The notes under the pieces are model-generated. The model was not told the origin of the DNA. It saw nothing but the letters and a program-made list of their open reading frames with translations, and did not search any database. Below are positions 28,088 through 38,086 of a stretch of 64,000 nucleotides of DNA, in pieces. How positions within the stretch are numbered: position 1 is the first letter of the stretch; the number at the start of each line of letters is the position of its first letter. Origin of the DNA: Nitrospira sp. (lineage in GTDB: Bacteria; Nitrospirota; Nitrospiria; Nitrospirales; Nitrospiraceae). The stretch is from positions 1 through 64,000 of the forward strand of contig JAFEBM010000049.1 of the NCBI GenBank assembly GCA_018242685.1, read 5' to 3'. The translations under genes were made by a program, and so were the position numbers.

Positions 28088-29244
28088 CACCGGCGGTTCC
28101 TCTTGACAAGATCACGAACGGTCTCAATCACACGATTGACCTCGTCTTCAGTCATCTTCGAGTACAACGGCAATGAAACGATTCGTTGGAACACCATGCT
28201 AGCAACGGGGAAATCTTCAGGTCGATAGCCTCCCCTATCCCGATGATACGGATGCAAATGGAGGGGAATGAAATGAACACTGCATCCGACACCGGCGTGC
28301 TGCAGCTGACGGATGAATTCATCGCGACCGATCCGCAAGCGATCCAAATTCAATTGAATGACATACAGATGCCACGCGTGCTGTACATGAGAAGCAGTTG
28401 GGGGGCACATGATCTCAGGAAGATCTTGGAAACCATTCCGGTACAGATCGGCGTACCGTTCACGCCCTTTCCAAAAACGTTCACACTTCTTTAGTTGAGC
28501 CAACCCTAGCGCCGCAGCAATATCGGTCAAATTGTACTTAAAGCCAGGCGAGAGTATTTCGTAATACCATGAACCTTGCGCAGAGTAGCGATTCCAAGCA
28601 TCCCGACTGAGACCATGCAAACTCATCATCCGCATACGAGCGGCCCATTCAGCGTTATTAGTAGTCACCATTCCGCCTTCGCCGGTGGTGATATTCTTCG
28701 TCGCGTAGAACGAAAAACAAGTGGCATCAGAGATCCCGCCGATCATTTTGCCATGATATCTCGCTGGTAAGGCATGTGCCGCGTCTTCGATCACGTGCAG
28801 ATTATGATCCTGTGCGATCGTCTGAATGGGTCGCAGATCGCACGGATGCCCGGCAAAATGGACGGGAATAATCGCTCTCGTTTTATCCGTAATGGCCTGT
28901 TGGATATGATCCGTATTCAGATTCAGCGTGTCTTGCACACAATCGATCAGAACTGGTCGCGCCTTGAAATAGGTAACAACCTCAGCCGTTGCGGCAAAGG
29001 TCATCGTCGGAACCAATACCTCATCTCCCTCACTCACGCCAGCCGCCTCAAGGGCAAGATGGAGGGCGGCCGTACAGGAATTAACCGCAACGGCGTGCTC
29101 AGCCCCAACCATTGCGGCAAATTCACGCTCAAATTCCCTCACCTTGGGACCCGTTGTTAACCAGCCAGAGCGAAGAACCTCTAACACTTCTGACACCTCT
29201 TCCTCGCCAACATCAGACTTATGAAAAGGCAAAAAGTCTTTCAT
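28087..29244 (-). CDS. DegT/DnrJ/EryC1 family sugar aminotransferase
   Basis: 385 aa PLP enzyme of the PglE/PseC/ArnB group. The internal-aldimine lysine is in CFSFYATKNITTGEGGMV (~residue 185). The PLP-phosphate and ring contacts SCTAALHLALEAAG (~57) and VIEDAAHALPARYHGK (~151) are present. It transfers an amino group to the 4-keto-6-deoxy sugar produced by the dehydratase encoded immediately downstream. GGGAG lies 8 bases before the ATG. It is the first gene of the three-gene minus-strand operon. Confidence 0.93.
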   Translation of the reverse strand: MKDFLPFHKSDVGEEEVSEVLEVLRSGWLTTGPKVREFEREFAAMVGAEHAVAVNSCTAALHLALEAAGVSEGDEVLVPTMTFAATAEVVTYFKARPVLIDCVQDTLNLNTDHIQQAITDKTRAIIPVHFAGHPCDLRPIQTIAQDHNLHVIEDAAHALPARYHGKMIGGISDATCFSFYATKNITTGEGGMVTTNNAEWAARMRMMSLHGLSRDAWNRYSAQGSWYYEILSPGFKYNLTDIAAALGLAQLKKCERFWKGRERYADLYRNGFQDLPEIMCPPTASHVQHAWHLYVIQLNLDRLRIGRDEFIRQLQHAGVGCSVHFIPLHLHPYHRDRGGYRPEDFPVASMVFQRIVSLPLYSKMTEDEVNRVIETVRDLVKRNRR

Positions 29245-29607
29245 TCACAGATCTCCCTCTTTGGCTAACAAACAGGTCCTTATCAGGGCTACACTTTCCC
29301 ATAATTCCAGAAAAGCACAACCCATCTTTGGAGGGGCTATGAAGCTATACAGTTTAAGAAAAATACCCAAGAATCAAACGAGCTTCAATTCTACAACATT
29401 GAAAAGACTCAAGGCTATTAGAGAATATTAAAATTAGGATTTTATAATCCCGGATTCCGCAGTTGAAATCCAAGGGACGCCAAAAGCTACGATCAACCCG
29501 CGTGAATTCCTGAACAACCACCGAGACCACTTTCACCAAGTTCAACTGCGGCGCAGTTCAAAGGTGACAACTTAAGACACTGACTATCAAGGTGTTTTCA
29601 GGGGTGA
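29245..29607. other. Intergenic region upstream of aminotransferase
   Basis: AT-rich, with no gene seen. It should contain the minus-strand promoter of the sugar operon and ends at the left inverted repeat of the IS630 remnant. The inverted segment ATTAGGATTTTATAATCC near 29434 is short and not clearly functional. Confidence 0.35.
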
Positions 29608-30519
29608 TCTTTATAGAAAACCCCATAATTACTGATAGACACGGAGGCCAACTTGGAGGATCATGTGCGCATGAGATGCTCATTAGATTTGCGCCAACGG
29701 GTGGTGGATTGTGTCCGAAGCGGTGGCAGCAAGGCCGAGGCGGCTCGGCGATGCAAGGTGGGCGAGGCCAGCGTCTACCGCTAGCTCAAACCCGGCGGCT
29801 TAGCATACAAGCGCCCCGGCCCATAACGACCCCACACACTGGATTGGGACGCCTTGCGCCGTCATGTGGAAATCCATCCCAATCGGACACAAGCGGAGCG
29901 AGCACGGCATTTCCAGGTGTCCCGGCATGGCATCTGGAACGCACTCCACACACTGGCGTTGACCCATAAAAAAAGGATCGGGTACCAGGAGCGCGATCCG
30001 CAGCAACGGAAACAATTCCTGCGCCTGCGTGAACGGTTCTTTCGTCGCGGCAAACAGCCTGTCCACATCGATGCATGCGGCTTTGCCCCTTCGACAGCGC
30101 GGCGGTAGGGGTACGCACCGAAGGGTCACCGCGTGGACGGCCTGGTCTCTGGGCATCGGCGGTCACGCACGTCGTTGATCGCCGCCCGCATGGATGGGCG
30201 ACTCGAAGAACCGGTGCTGTTCGAAGGGACGTGTGACACGGTGGTCTTCAACGCATGGCTGAAGATGCGGTTGTGTCCGCGTCTGACCGGCGAGCACCTG
30301 GTCATCATGGACAACGCAGCCTTTCACACATCGCCGGAACCCCTGCACCTCATTGAGAACACCGGTGCAACCCTGCTCTTTCTGCCACCCTATTCCCCAG
30401 ATCTCAACCCCATTGAGTACGACTTCGCGGCGCTCAAGAAACACCGCGAATATCAGGAAACCGCGTCCATCACCCAGATCGTGAAGGTCTATCAATGATT
30501 ATGAGCTTGGCTATAAAGA
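29608..30519 (+). mobile_element. Second IS630-family element, inactive
   Basis: The inverted repeats are recognisable but diverged: left TCTTTATAGAAAACCCCATA (29608 on) and right, read inward, TCTTTATAGCCAAGCTCATA (from 30519), with both continuing AAT.A.TGATAG. It holds the transposase pseudogene at 29671-30498. It is distinct from the IS630 copy at 15 kb. Exact outer ends are uncertain, and no TA duplication is clear. Confidence 0.75.
29671..30498 (+). pseudogene. IS630-family transposase with three in-frame stops
   Basis: One continuous frame runs from ATG 29671 to TGA 30498 but is cut by TAG at 29782, TAA at 29824 and TAG at 30106. No frameshift is needed. It holds MRCSLDLRQRVVDCVRSGGS, then EIHPNRTQAERARHFQVSRH, the first Asp region QPVHIDACGFAPSTARR, the second Asp in EHLVIMDNAAFHTSPE and the Glu in PYSPDLNPIEYDFAALKKH. 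Point mutations are the only damage, which suggests decay after loss of activity. Confidence 0.88.
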
Positions 30520-30744
30520 GGGGATCATCACCTTCGGAAACCTCGCAGTCCGGATCGAATTGTGAGGTCGGAGTTGTTCACCGAGCTGGGAATGGCAGTC
30601 GCCTATTTCGGAAGTATAGAGCGCATCAATGGAGTTCGGTGCTGGAAACGTGAGGTGTGGGGACACTGTGGTAATTTTCAGGTAGACCTAAGACAATCAT
30701 GTGGTCGATCAAGGCCTCAATGGGCGCCGTTCGTTTTCCCTCGG

Positions 30745-31992
30745 CTAGATCGTGCAAAGTTCTGGAATCAATCTCCATTGTTTCCGGCAAGAATGCTTAT
30801 ACTCGGCATTGTCTTCCTCAAAAGAGCGAGACGGGAATCTTCGGTGGAGAGAAACTTTCCCGGATACGCCTTCGCCCGCTTCGATAATATAGAGCGGATT
30901 AAGCCCCAGTCGCCCCTTGCCGTGCGGCCAATCGACAAATGTCCCCCTATCATAGAACCTATCCTCTTGAGAAGAGGCGATTATGGAGAGCACCGGTTTG
31001 TGATTAAGATACTCGGTCTCCGGCTGTGTGGCGAGAGGCGGCCCTTCTTTCCGCAAATAACGATTCAAAATGTCTTCGTCCGCCACAATCCGGTGGGGTA
31101 GTTCTCGAAACAGGGCATGATAGCCTTCCGGTGATAATGGCACGCCATCGTGAGGCATTCGTATATGCTTGTTATGGATCCAGGTTAATATCATGGTGCC
31201 CTCATCCGTGCTCCGGCGTAATTCCTGAATACATGCGAACTTATTGACAACATAATGAAAGGCATCAGAGCAGTAGACGACGGAGAAGGCATTCTCCACA
31301 AATGGGAGGGCGTTCTCAACAGAACAACAGACATATTCTCCTTCCGATGCAATCCATCGCTTCGCTACATAAAGGTTCCATAAGGATTTATCTACGCCGA
31401 TGACTTGCTGTTGGTTGGAGTGTTGCACCAGACTTCTGGTGATATGCCCTTGCCCGCAACAGAAGTCAAGAATCGGTCTTTGCGGTTTGTCAATCAAGGT
31501 GACAAGGGATAAGGCGACGAGGTGACGAGGCTGACTAAAGCGATAGGCAAAATAATTGTACTGCCCCTTGTTGGGGAAATAGGAGTTCAGCAACTCACAC
31601 ACCGTTACCCCCTCGCCTCGGTCCATCCGGCGGAGGAGCGAGGTGATCTGGTGCCGCCATGTTTGTAACCGATGTTGCTGCACCAATCCTTTGAGTCGCC
31701 CTCCGAAAGGAATGCCTGAGGAGAGTCGCCACATCGGTGACATCGGAAGGGATGGCTGGATTAAAGTAAGCAGTGCATCAAAGTGATGACCGTGCTCAAC
31801 CATTGTCATCGCTGTCAATGTTTTTTTGTCCCGTATCAGAACAGGGATCCCGGCCACTACCGGAAATCGGCTGCAATCGCATGTTAGAATTCCATGTTCG
31901 ATCGTGTTTGTGCCGGCCTCGGTGCCGGATGCCTGGAATGTTCCGCCGCAATATGGACACCGGAGGAGATTCTCCAGTAGTGAACAATCCAT
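30745..31992 (-). CDS. Class I SAM-dependent methyltransferase with zinc-ribbon N-terminus
   Basis: 415 aa. The N-terminus has a Trm112-like zinc ribbon (LLRCPYCGG ... LTCDCSRFPVVAGIPVLI). A Rossmann methyltransferase domain (~170-290) follows, with motif I ILDFCCGQGHITRSL, acidic GVDKSLWNLYVAKRW and a post-motif segment ENAFSVVYCSDAFHYVVN. The substrate is unknown; such Trm112-methyltransferase proteins are common beside polysaccharide genes, but this one is separated from them by an IS remnant. A weak AAAGGGATGA precedes the ATG. Confidence 0.82.
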   Translation of the reverse strand: MDCSLLENLLRCPYCGGTFQASGTEAGTNTIEHGILTCDCSRFPVVAGIPVLIRDKKTLTAMTMVEHGHHFDALLTLIQPSLPMSPMWRLSSGIPFGGRLKGLVQQHRLQTWRHQITSLLRRMDRGEGVTVCELLNSYFPNKGQYNYFAYRFSQPRHLVALSLVTLIDKPQRPILDFCCGQGHITRSLVQHSNQQQVIGVDKSLWNLYVAKRWIASEGEYVCCSVENALPFVENAFSVVYCSDAFHYVVNKFACIQELRRSTDEGTMILTWIHNKHIRMPHDGVPLSPEGYHALFRELPHRIVADEDILNRYLRKEGPPLATQPETEYLNHKPVLSIIASSQEDRFYDRGTFVDWPHGKGRLGLNPLYIIEAGEGVSGKVSLHRRFPSRSFEEDNAEYKHSCRKQWRLIPELCTI

Positions 31993-32127
31993 TTGTTATC
32001 ATCCCTTTGGGAATAAAGGAGTGTCCAGCATGACCACAGAGTTATCGGCAAGACCGTCGCCGCTACTGTGATGGAGGGCTGGATCCACTGGAATCTGTGC
32101 ACCAACGCGACTGGCCGACTAATGGTT

Positions 32128-32150
32128 CAACCGCTCTCCTAGAGCGGTTG
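32128..32150. terminator. Hairpin downstream of the zinc-ribbon coiled-coil gene
   Basis: CAACCGCTCT and AGAGCGGTTG form a perfect 10-bp stem with a 3-base loop, 35 bp after the stop of the minus-strand gene ending at 32185. There is no T-run, so termination is only suggested. Confidence 0.4.
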
Positions 32151-32184
32151 CAGAGTGAGACACGAGAAGCTAGGAACAACTGGC

Positions 32185-32958
32185 TTAAGCCGATTCCCCC
32201 ACTTCGAGGTCCGAGGGCTTGTTTTCCAATGCGGAAACGCCTTCTGCGAGTGGCTCACCTTCCCAATACAAGATCCGTCGACAATAGGGGCAGAGATGCA
32301 AATCTTCCGACCGTTTGACTTGCGCGATAAGCTGCGGCGGAATCTGGAGACGGCAGCCGAGACAGATGCCGTCACGGACTGCTGCAAGAGGGTGATCTTT
32401 CCGCGACGCCTTAACCTGGTTGTATCGATCGAGCAGAGCCTTCTCAACCTTCACTGAAGCCTCTCGATGGCGAAATTGGAGTTGGGCCAGTTCCGTCGCA
32501 AGTTCCTTGTCCTGGTCGTCTAGTCCCTGTTTCTCCTGTGTAAACACCTTCTCAAATGCGGTTCTTTTCTCCTGAAGCTCTTTGAAGGTCTTCTGGAGTT
32601 CGTCGATCTTCTCCATCGTCAACAGAATCTTTTCTTCGAAATCTCCTCGTTTCTTATTCGCCAACTCCAGTTCGAATAAGTGCGCCTGATACTCCTTGTT
32701 GGTCTTCAGGCTCGCCGCGTGCGATTTCATCTTGTCTGTGTGTGCTTCATGCACCTCGAGGTCCTTTTCGTGCGAGCGACGTTCCTTAACGACAGCCTCA
32801 ATGGCGGCCTTTGTGTCATGGAGGATCCGCTCCGTCTCTCGAAGGGGAGCCTCGGCAGCATGGAGGCGTTCGGGGATTTTTCGACGGATTTCACTGATCT
32901 CCATGATTCGGAGATCGAGCTTTTGCAGTTCAATGAGCGGAGAAAGCTTTTGGTTCAA
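32185..32958 (-). CDS. Coiled-coil zinc-ribbon protein (DUF164 / HP0958 family)
   Basis: 257 aa. A long antiparallel coiled coil (residues ~10-180) is followed by a C4 zinc ribbon (GICLGCRLQIPP ... LHLCPYCRRILYW). The family is also called zf-RING_7/CdsZ. The Helicobacter homologue binds RNA and acts in flagellar regulation, while elsewhere the role is unclear. It lies downstream of rpoD and a tRNA on the same strand, so it may share their transcript. Confidence 0.88.
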   Translation of the reverse strand: MNQKLSPLIELQKLDLRIMEISEIRRKIPERLHAAEAPLRETERILHDTKAAIEAVVKERRSHEKDLEVHEAHTDKMKSHAASLKTNKEYQAHLFELELANKKRGDFEEKILLTMEKIDELQKTFKELQEKRTAFEKVFTQEKQGLDDQDKELATELAQLQFRHREASVKVEKALLDRYNQVKASRKDHPLAAVRDGICLGCRLQIPPQLIAQVKRSEDLHLCPYCRRILYWEGEPLAEGVSALENKPSDLEVGESA

Positions 32959-33014
32959 CGTATCCTTTCCATCAATGCCAAGGCACTGAAGGCGGGTCAG
33001 GCACCCGTCCGGAC

Positions 33015-33091
33015 TGGTGGGCCCACTAGGACTTGAACCTAGGACCAGCTGATTATGAGTCAGCCGCTCTAACCACCTGAGCTATGGGCCC
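33015..33091 (-). tRNA. tRNA with CAU anticodon, most like tRNA-Ile2
   Basis: A 77-nt cloverleaf on the minus strand: acceptor GGGCCCA paired with TGGGCCC, discriminator A and encoded CCA. The D arm is AGCTCAGGTGGTTAGAGC, the anticodon loop is CTCATAA within GCTGA/TCAGC, and the T arm is CTAGGTTCAAGTCCTAG. The CAU anticodon can be Met or lysidine-modified Ile; the GGTTCAAGTCC T loop and the body fit tRNA-Ile2 better than elongator Met, but this is not proven. Confidence 0.93.
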
Positions 33092-33241
33092 CCCTCAGAA
33101 AGGTCAAAACTCAGGCTGAGGTCGAGTGCGGGAACCGGATTTCACAGCTTTCATCAAAGCTTCATCCTTAACCTCGGCTGAGACGGATTCTAGGACGCTG
33201 CTCCGAGCAGAGTCAAATCACGCTGTCTTGCACTCTGAAAT

Positions 33242-35056
33242 CTACAAACTCTCGACAAAACTCCTCAGTTTTTTACTGCGGCTCGGATGCCGTAATTTCC
33301 TCAAGGCCTTGGCTTCGATTTGTCTGATGCGTTCGCGGGTGACTTCGAAGTCCTGTCCAACTTCTTCCAAAGTGTGATCGGTCGCTTCGCCGATACCAAA
33401 CCGCTTGCGCAACACCTTTTCCTCCCGAGGCGTCAAGGTTTCCAAGGCACTGTTGATCTGCCGCTGCAAGTCATAGCGAATGGCCGCTTCCAGCGGAGAC
33501 ACGGCCTTCTTGTCTTCGATGAAATCGCCCAGATGGCTGTCTTCTTCCTCACCGATCGGCGTTTCGAGCGAGATGGGTTCGCGGGCAATCTTGAGAATTT
33601 TTCGGACTTTGTCCAACGGCAGATCCATGCGCTCGGCGATCTCTTCGGGAAGCGGCTCACGACCCAGCTTCTGCACGAGATGCCTGGAGGTTCGAATGAG
33701 CTTATTGATCGTTTCGATCATGTGAACCGGAATTCTGATCGTTCGTGCTTGATCCGCAATAGCTCTGGTGATCGCTTGACGAATCCACCAGGTGGCATAG
33801 GTACTGAACTTGTATCCGCGCTTATACTCGAACTTGTCCACAGCCTTCATCAGTCCGATATTGCCTTCCTGAATCAAATCGAGAAACTGGAGACCTCGGT
33901 TCGTGTATTTCTTTGCGATGCTGACCACGAGCCTCAAATTCGCCTCGACTAACTCCGCTTTCCCACGCTTCACTTTCTCTTCGGCGAGATCGAGATGCTT
34001 GACTGCATCCTTGATCTCTTCAGCCGGAACAAGCGCCTCTTCCGTTTCCAACTGGCGAATCTTCGCTTTGGCGGTTTGATAGACCTTCCGAATCTCCACC
34101 AGAGCGTCCTCCGACACCCCGGTCTTCCGTTTGACCGCCAAGAAGTCCTGACGGCTCCGGCACATCTTCCTCAGCAGTTCGGCACCTACCTCGCCCCCTA
34201 CACCGATCCGTCGTTGGCAGCTGACCGCTTCCCGTTCGGCGATACGGATCTGTATCGCCAGATCGCGGACACGCTGGACCATTCGGTCTTTCAACACACC
34301 ATGGAGGTTGACCGATTCAATTTTGTTCACCACTTGCTGGCGGATCGCATCGAACTGCTTCTTGAATTTCTTTTGCTTGGCCGGATCACCACCGAGATGC
34401 TTGCCCTTCTCGGCTATCGCCTTCAGCGCGAGCGAGACCTTCCGCACGGCATTCAACGACTCAAGCGTCTTGACCCGCAACTCCTCGTAATCCCGCTCCA
34501 CCGGTGGCTGGTCCTCTTCAAAATCCTCTTCAGTCTCCTGAACCGGTACGATCTCGCGTACGTCGATCTTGGCGTTCTTGAGCTGATCCCGAAGAGCCAA
34601 GACGAATTCGATGGTCATCGGCATGCCATAGATCACCGACGCGATATCGTTTTTCCCCTCTTCAATCCGTTTTGCGATTTCGATCTCGCCTTCGCGACTG
34701 AGAAGAGCCACACTCCCCATTTCCTTGAGGTACAGCCGCACAGGATCGTCGGTACGACTGAGGGCGCCAGGCGTCAGATCGATCGCCTTATCGTTTTCCT
34801 CCTCGGAATCCGACTCGACGTCTTCCACATCTTCGCCGACTTCGCCTTGGGATCGTTTCTGAGGTCGATCTCCATCGCTCGCCTCGATGATTTCGATATC
34901 CATTTCACCGAACATCGCCATAATGCTGCCAAACTGATCGGAAGACACAACTTCAGCGGGTAAGGTGCTGTTGAGCTCGTCATACGTCAGAAAACCTTTT
35001 TCTTTTCCGATCGTAATCAGCTTCTTCACCTCACTGAGCAACTCTTGTTTCGGCAT
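33242..35056 (-). CDS. rpoD: Primary sigma factor (sigma-70)
   Basis: 604 aa with all parts: region 1.1 ([20 protein letters not shown]), an acidic linker, region 1.2 ([20 protein letters not shown]), a nonconserved insert (~170-370), region 2 ([40 protein letters not shown]), region 3 ([20 protein letters not shown]) and region 4 ([20 protein letters not shown]). It directs RNA polymerase to housekeeping promoters. It starts 2 bp after dnaG, the conserved macromolecular-synthesis operon pair; rpsU is absent here. Confidence 0.98.
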   Translation of the reverse strand: MPKQELLSEVKKLITIGKEKGFLTYDELNSTLPAEVVSSDQFGSIMAMFGEMDIEIIEASDGDRPQKRSQGEVGEDVEDVESDSEEENDKAIDLTPGALSRTDDPVRLYLKEMGSVALLSREGEIEIAKRIEEGKNDIASVIYGMPMTIEFVLALRDQLKNAKIDVREIVPVQETEEDFEEDQPPVERDYEELRVKTLESLNAVRKVSLALKAIAEKGKHLGGDPAKQKKFKKQFDAIRQQVVNKIESVNLHGVLKDRMVQRVRDLAIQIRIAEREAVSCQRRIGVGGEVGAELLRKMCRSRQDFLAVKRKTGVSEDALVEIRKVYQTAKAKIRQLETEEALVPAEEIKDAVKHLDLAEEKVKRGKAELVEANLRLVVSIAKKYTNRGLQFLDLIQEGNIGLMKAVDKFEYKRGYKFSTYATWWIRQAITRAIADQARTIRIPVHMIETINKLIRTSRHLVQKLGREPLPEEIAERMDLPLDKVRKILKIAREPISLETPIGEEEDSHLGDFIEDKKAVSPLEAAIRYDLQRQINSALETLTPREEKVLRKRFGIGEATDHTLEEVGQDFEVTRERIRQIEAKALRKLRHPSRSKKLRSFVESL

Positions 35057-35058
35057 GA

Positions 35059-36870
35059 CTACTCCTTCACCAATGAAACTACACCGGCGGTCGGCGTGCC
35101 AGCTTTCCGCATCCGTACCTCGTTGATCTGCATATTCAGCAAATGCGCCTCGTCCATGCGGCCTTCCCGCTCAGCCGTTTTCAGTCTGACAATGAGCTCT
35201 CTCATGACCTGCTCCGATCGCTTTCGATCCAGGCAGTCCAAACAGTCCGTAATGTGCGCCTGCACATCGTCGAAATGATCTTCACGCATCGACAATTCCG
35301 TCGCCAGGATGCCGCAGTCAGGATCGTCCACCGATTCTTCCAAGACCGATCTGAGACCGATGCGTCCGTCTCGATCCACATGGGCGAGCGCGATCTCAAC
35401 GAGCTTGCGGCAGGGTGCGACCGTAAAAGACTCCGGCCGCAGGCGACGGACATCGGCAGGCGACAATTTTCCATGCAGCAGCAGTAAGAGTAGATCCCGC
35501 TCTTCAGGGAACCCTTTAAACAAGGCATTGAGCGGAAGTCCCTGTGCAGGCTGCGCGCGCAGCCCTTCCGCTCCTCGTTTCGGCTGAGCCAGAAGCACCG
35601 GATAGCGTTCAATCAGCCTGGCCTCGCTGATCCCCAACCGTTCCGCCACGATTCTGATACGCTCCTGCCGCTCGATCGGATGCTCGCTCTTCTGTAAAAT
35701 ACGCAGCACCTCATCGACGCTTCGGATGCGGCTTTCAAGCGAGCCGTCGGCGGCCTGCTTGACCGTGTGGTTCAGCGCATAGTCCAACAGACTCGGAGCA
35801 GCCGCTTCGAGCTGGGCAAACGCCTCGACACCTTTCTTCCGCACAAACGTATCAGGGTCCTCGCCGACCGGAAGGGTGACGACTTTGACACCCAATCCAC
35901 TGTTGACGAAAAGATCCAATCCTCTCAACGCTGCGCGCACACCGGCTGCATCAGGATCAAAGAGCAATACGACCTGGTCGGCAAACCGCCGCAGAGCCTG
36001 AATATGCTCAGCCGTCAAGGCCGTCCCCAGCGTGGCGACGGTATGGATAAGCCCCGCCTGGTGGAGCGCGATCGCGTCGAAATAGCCTTCGACGATGATC
36101 ACCGTCTTGGTCCGCACAATTGCCTCGCGCGCCTGATCGAAAGCGAAAAGGGTCTGGCCCTTCTTAAACAACGATGTGTCTGGTGAATTGAGGTACTTAG
36201 GCGTGCGGTCGTCTAACACACGTCCGCCGAATCCCACCACGCGCTTGCGCAGATCGGTGATCGTGAACATGAGCCGTCCATGGAACTTATCGTAGTGCCC
36301 ATTACCGTTCGATCTCGGACTTCCGAGCCCAGCCGTCATAATCTCGCTGTGGGAGAATCCTTTTCGAGAAAGGAATTTACACAACCCATCCCACTCTGGG
36401 GACGACACTCCGATTTGGAATGAATCCACTGTCGATTGCTGGATACCTCGTCTGTTCAGATACTCACGAGCCGTCGCACCGATTCGCAGATCGCGAAGAT
36501 TGGCTTGAAACCATGTCACCGAGGCCCGATTGATTGCTTCAATGCGATGAGCCTGCCCACGTTGCGCTCGTTCCGCAGGCGACTCTTCCACCACAATACC
36601 CACCTTGTCTCCAAGCTCCCGCAGCACCTCCGGAAAGGTTGCCCCAGTTATTTTGGTCAGAAAGGCAAAGACATCTCCCCCCGCCTTACAACCGAAGCAG
36701 TAAAACATTTGTTTGGAAGGACTGACGGAAAAAGAGGGGCTCTTTTCCTGATGAAATGGGCACAACCCCACAAGGTTCTGACCTGCCCTCCTCAGCGAGA
36801 CATGATGCCCGACGACATCCGCGATATCGACCCGGTCTCTAATTCGATTCTTGATATCGTCGAAAATCAA
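35059..36870 (-). CDS. dnaG: DNA primase
   Basis: 603 aa. The N-terminal CHC2 zinc domain ([13 protein letters not shown] ... [15 protein letters not shown]) is followed by the TOPRIM catalytic core ([17 protein letters not shown] with the key Glu, [11 protein letters not shown] with the DxD pair) and a C-terminal DnaB-binding helical region. It makes RNA primers at the replication fork. It is followed directly by rpoD with a 2-bp gap. Confidence 0.98.
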   Translation of the reverse strand: MIFDDIKNRIRDRVDIADVVGHHVSLRRAGQNLVGLCPFHQEKSPSFSVSPSKQMFYCFGCKAGGDVFAFLTKITGATFPEVLRELGDKVGIVVEESPAERAQRGQAHRIEAINRASVTWFQANLRDLRIGATAREYLNRRGIQQSTVDSFQIGVSSPEWDGLCKFLSRKGFSHSEIMTAGLGSPRSNGNGHYDKFHGRLMFTITDLRKRVVGFGGRVLDDRTPKYLNSPDTSLFKKGQTLFAFDQAREAIVRTKTVIIVEGYFDAIALHQAGLIHTVATLGTALTAEHIQALRRFADQVVLLFDPDAAGVRAALRGLDLFVNSGLGVKVVTLPVGEDPDTFVRKKGVEAFAQLEAAAPSLLDYALNHTVKQAADGSLESRIRSVDEVLRILQKSEHPIERQERIRIVAERLGISEARLIERYPVLLAQPKRGAEGLRAQPAQGLPLNALFKGFPEERDLLLLLLHGKLSPADVRRLRPESFTVAPCRKLVEIALAHVDRDGRIGLRSVLEESVDDPDCGILATELSMREDHFDDVQAHITDCLDCLDRKRSEQVMRELIVRLKTAEREGRMDEAHLLNMQINEVRMRKAGTPTAGVVSLVKE

Positions 36871-37004
36871 AGTTCAGCCCACCGGAGTCGCAACCCATAC
36901 ATTCCCGTCACGCACGACCGGACGAGTCGGTTGATAAGTAATCGGAATAATTGACCGGTCAGATTAACAGACGAATTGAAAACCTGTCAATTCGGAGAAT
37001 TCCG

Positions 37005-37349
37005 TCACCCCGGAGGCCAAGCCATATGCCGCCCTCCAAGCACATGAAAATGGAGATGGGAAACGGTTTGTCCTCCATCGCGACCGGTATTCGCCACCAA
37101 TCGATAGCCGGACTCCCGTACCCCTTTCAGGGCCGCCACCTTCGTACAGCTGATCAGCAATCGTGCAAGTAATGAATCATCGCCCATCCCTAAATCTTGC
37201 ACAGCCGAAACATGCCGCTTCGGGATCACCAACGTATGGACGGGGGCTTGAGGATTGATATCGTCAAAAGCCAGTGTGTGCTCATCCTCTTGAACCAGCT
37301 TCGCCGAAATCTTCTTCTCTACGATTTGACAAAAAAGGCACTCGCTCAT
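37005..37349 (-). CDS. HIT family (HinT-like) nucleotide hydrolase
   Basis: 114 aa, the family size. N-terminal Cys pair CLFCQ, central VIPKRHVSAVQDL, and the histidine triad HLHFHVLGGRHMAWPPG at the C-terminus. It likely hydrolyses purine nucleoside phosphoramidates or acyl-AMP. It lies downstream of hisIE on the same strand and ends the long his-containing run. Confidence 0.95.
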   Translation of the reverse strand: MSECLFCQIVEKKISAKLVQEDEHTLAFDDINPQAPVHTLVIPKRHVSAVQDLGMGDDSLLARLLISCTKVAALKGVRESGYRLVANTGRDGGQTVSHLHFHVLGGRHMAWPPG

Positions 37350-37413
37350 CTCAACCTCTACAACAATTCAACAGCACTATCGATCCGCCTGATAATCTCG
37401 ATGCCCATTCGAG

Positions 37414-38082
37414 CTACTGCCCTGACCTTAGACCAGGTTTTCCAAATCTGTCCCCCAATTCTTCATAAATGTCCTGCAAAGACAGGTCGTGGTACCCCAA
37501 CACCATGAGGGTGTGGAAGAACAGATCGGCCACCTCATACACGATTTCCTCCTTCTTGCCGCCTTTTGACGCCAGTAGGACTTCTCCGGCCTCCTCCGCC
37601 ACCTTTTTCAGAATCTTATCATGCCCCCCTTCGAATAGTTTTGAGATATAGGAACCCGCCTGGGGGGTGGAGCGACGCTCCCGAATTATCCGCAGGACAC
37701 TTTCAAGAATCCCCCCTTGCGCATCATACGCGCTCCGATGAACGACGTGGCCTTGTTCATCCATTTTAGAGAAGAAGCAAGCCCGTTCGCCTGTGTGACA
37801 GGTCGGCCCGGCTGGTTGCGCCTTCACCAGAATTGTGTCGCGGTCGCAGTCAAGAAAGAGTTCTTTCACGCGTAACGTATGACCGGATGTTTCGCCTTTT
37901 TCCCAGAGCTTGCGCCGAGACCGACTCCAAAAATGCACCCGCTTGGTCTCAACCGTCTTGGCAAGAGCCTCTTGGTTCATGTATCCGAGCATCAACACTG
38001 TCCCATCGAGCCAATCTTGAATGACGGCGGGAAGAAGCCCCTCGCCGTCGAATTTGAACTGATCGGCCGTTTCCTGACTCAT
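37414..38082 (-). CDS. hisIE: Bifunctional phosphoribosyl-AMP cyclohydrolase / phosphoribosyl-ATP pyrophosphatase
   Basis: 222 aa from the ATG at 38082, which has GAGGAG at proper distance; the earlier ATG at 38130 would overlap hisF by 44 bp. The HisI part (GTVLMLGYMNQEALAKT, FWSRSRRKLWEKGETSGH, LFLDCDRDTILVKAQPAG, CHTGERACFF) is followed by the HisE part (SYISKLFEGGHDKILKKVAE, EAGEVLLASKGGKKEEIVYE). It performs steps 2 and 3 of histidine synthesis. It starts 4 bp after the hisF stop. Confidence 0.97.
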   Translation of the reverse strand: MSQETADQFKFDGEGLLPAVIQDWLDGTVLMLGYMNQEALAKTVETKRVHFWSRSRRKLWEKGETSGHTLRVKELFLDCDRDTILVKAQPAGPTCHTGERACFFSKMDEQGHVVHRSAYDAQGGILESVLRIIRERRSTPQAGSYISKLFEGGHDKILKKVAEEAGEVLLASKGGKKEEIVYEVADLFFHTLMVLGYHDLSLQDIYEELGDRFGKPGLRSGQ

Positions 38083-38086
38083 CCTG

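Noticed and set aside
30562..31101. Plus-strand frame of 179 codons
   Set aside because: It is largely antisense to the methyltransferase at 30745-31992 and has no family pattern.
33995..34963. Long plus-strand frame of 322 codons
   Set aside because: It is fully antisense to rpoD, which has complete sigma-70 motifs in the other frame.
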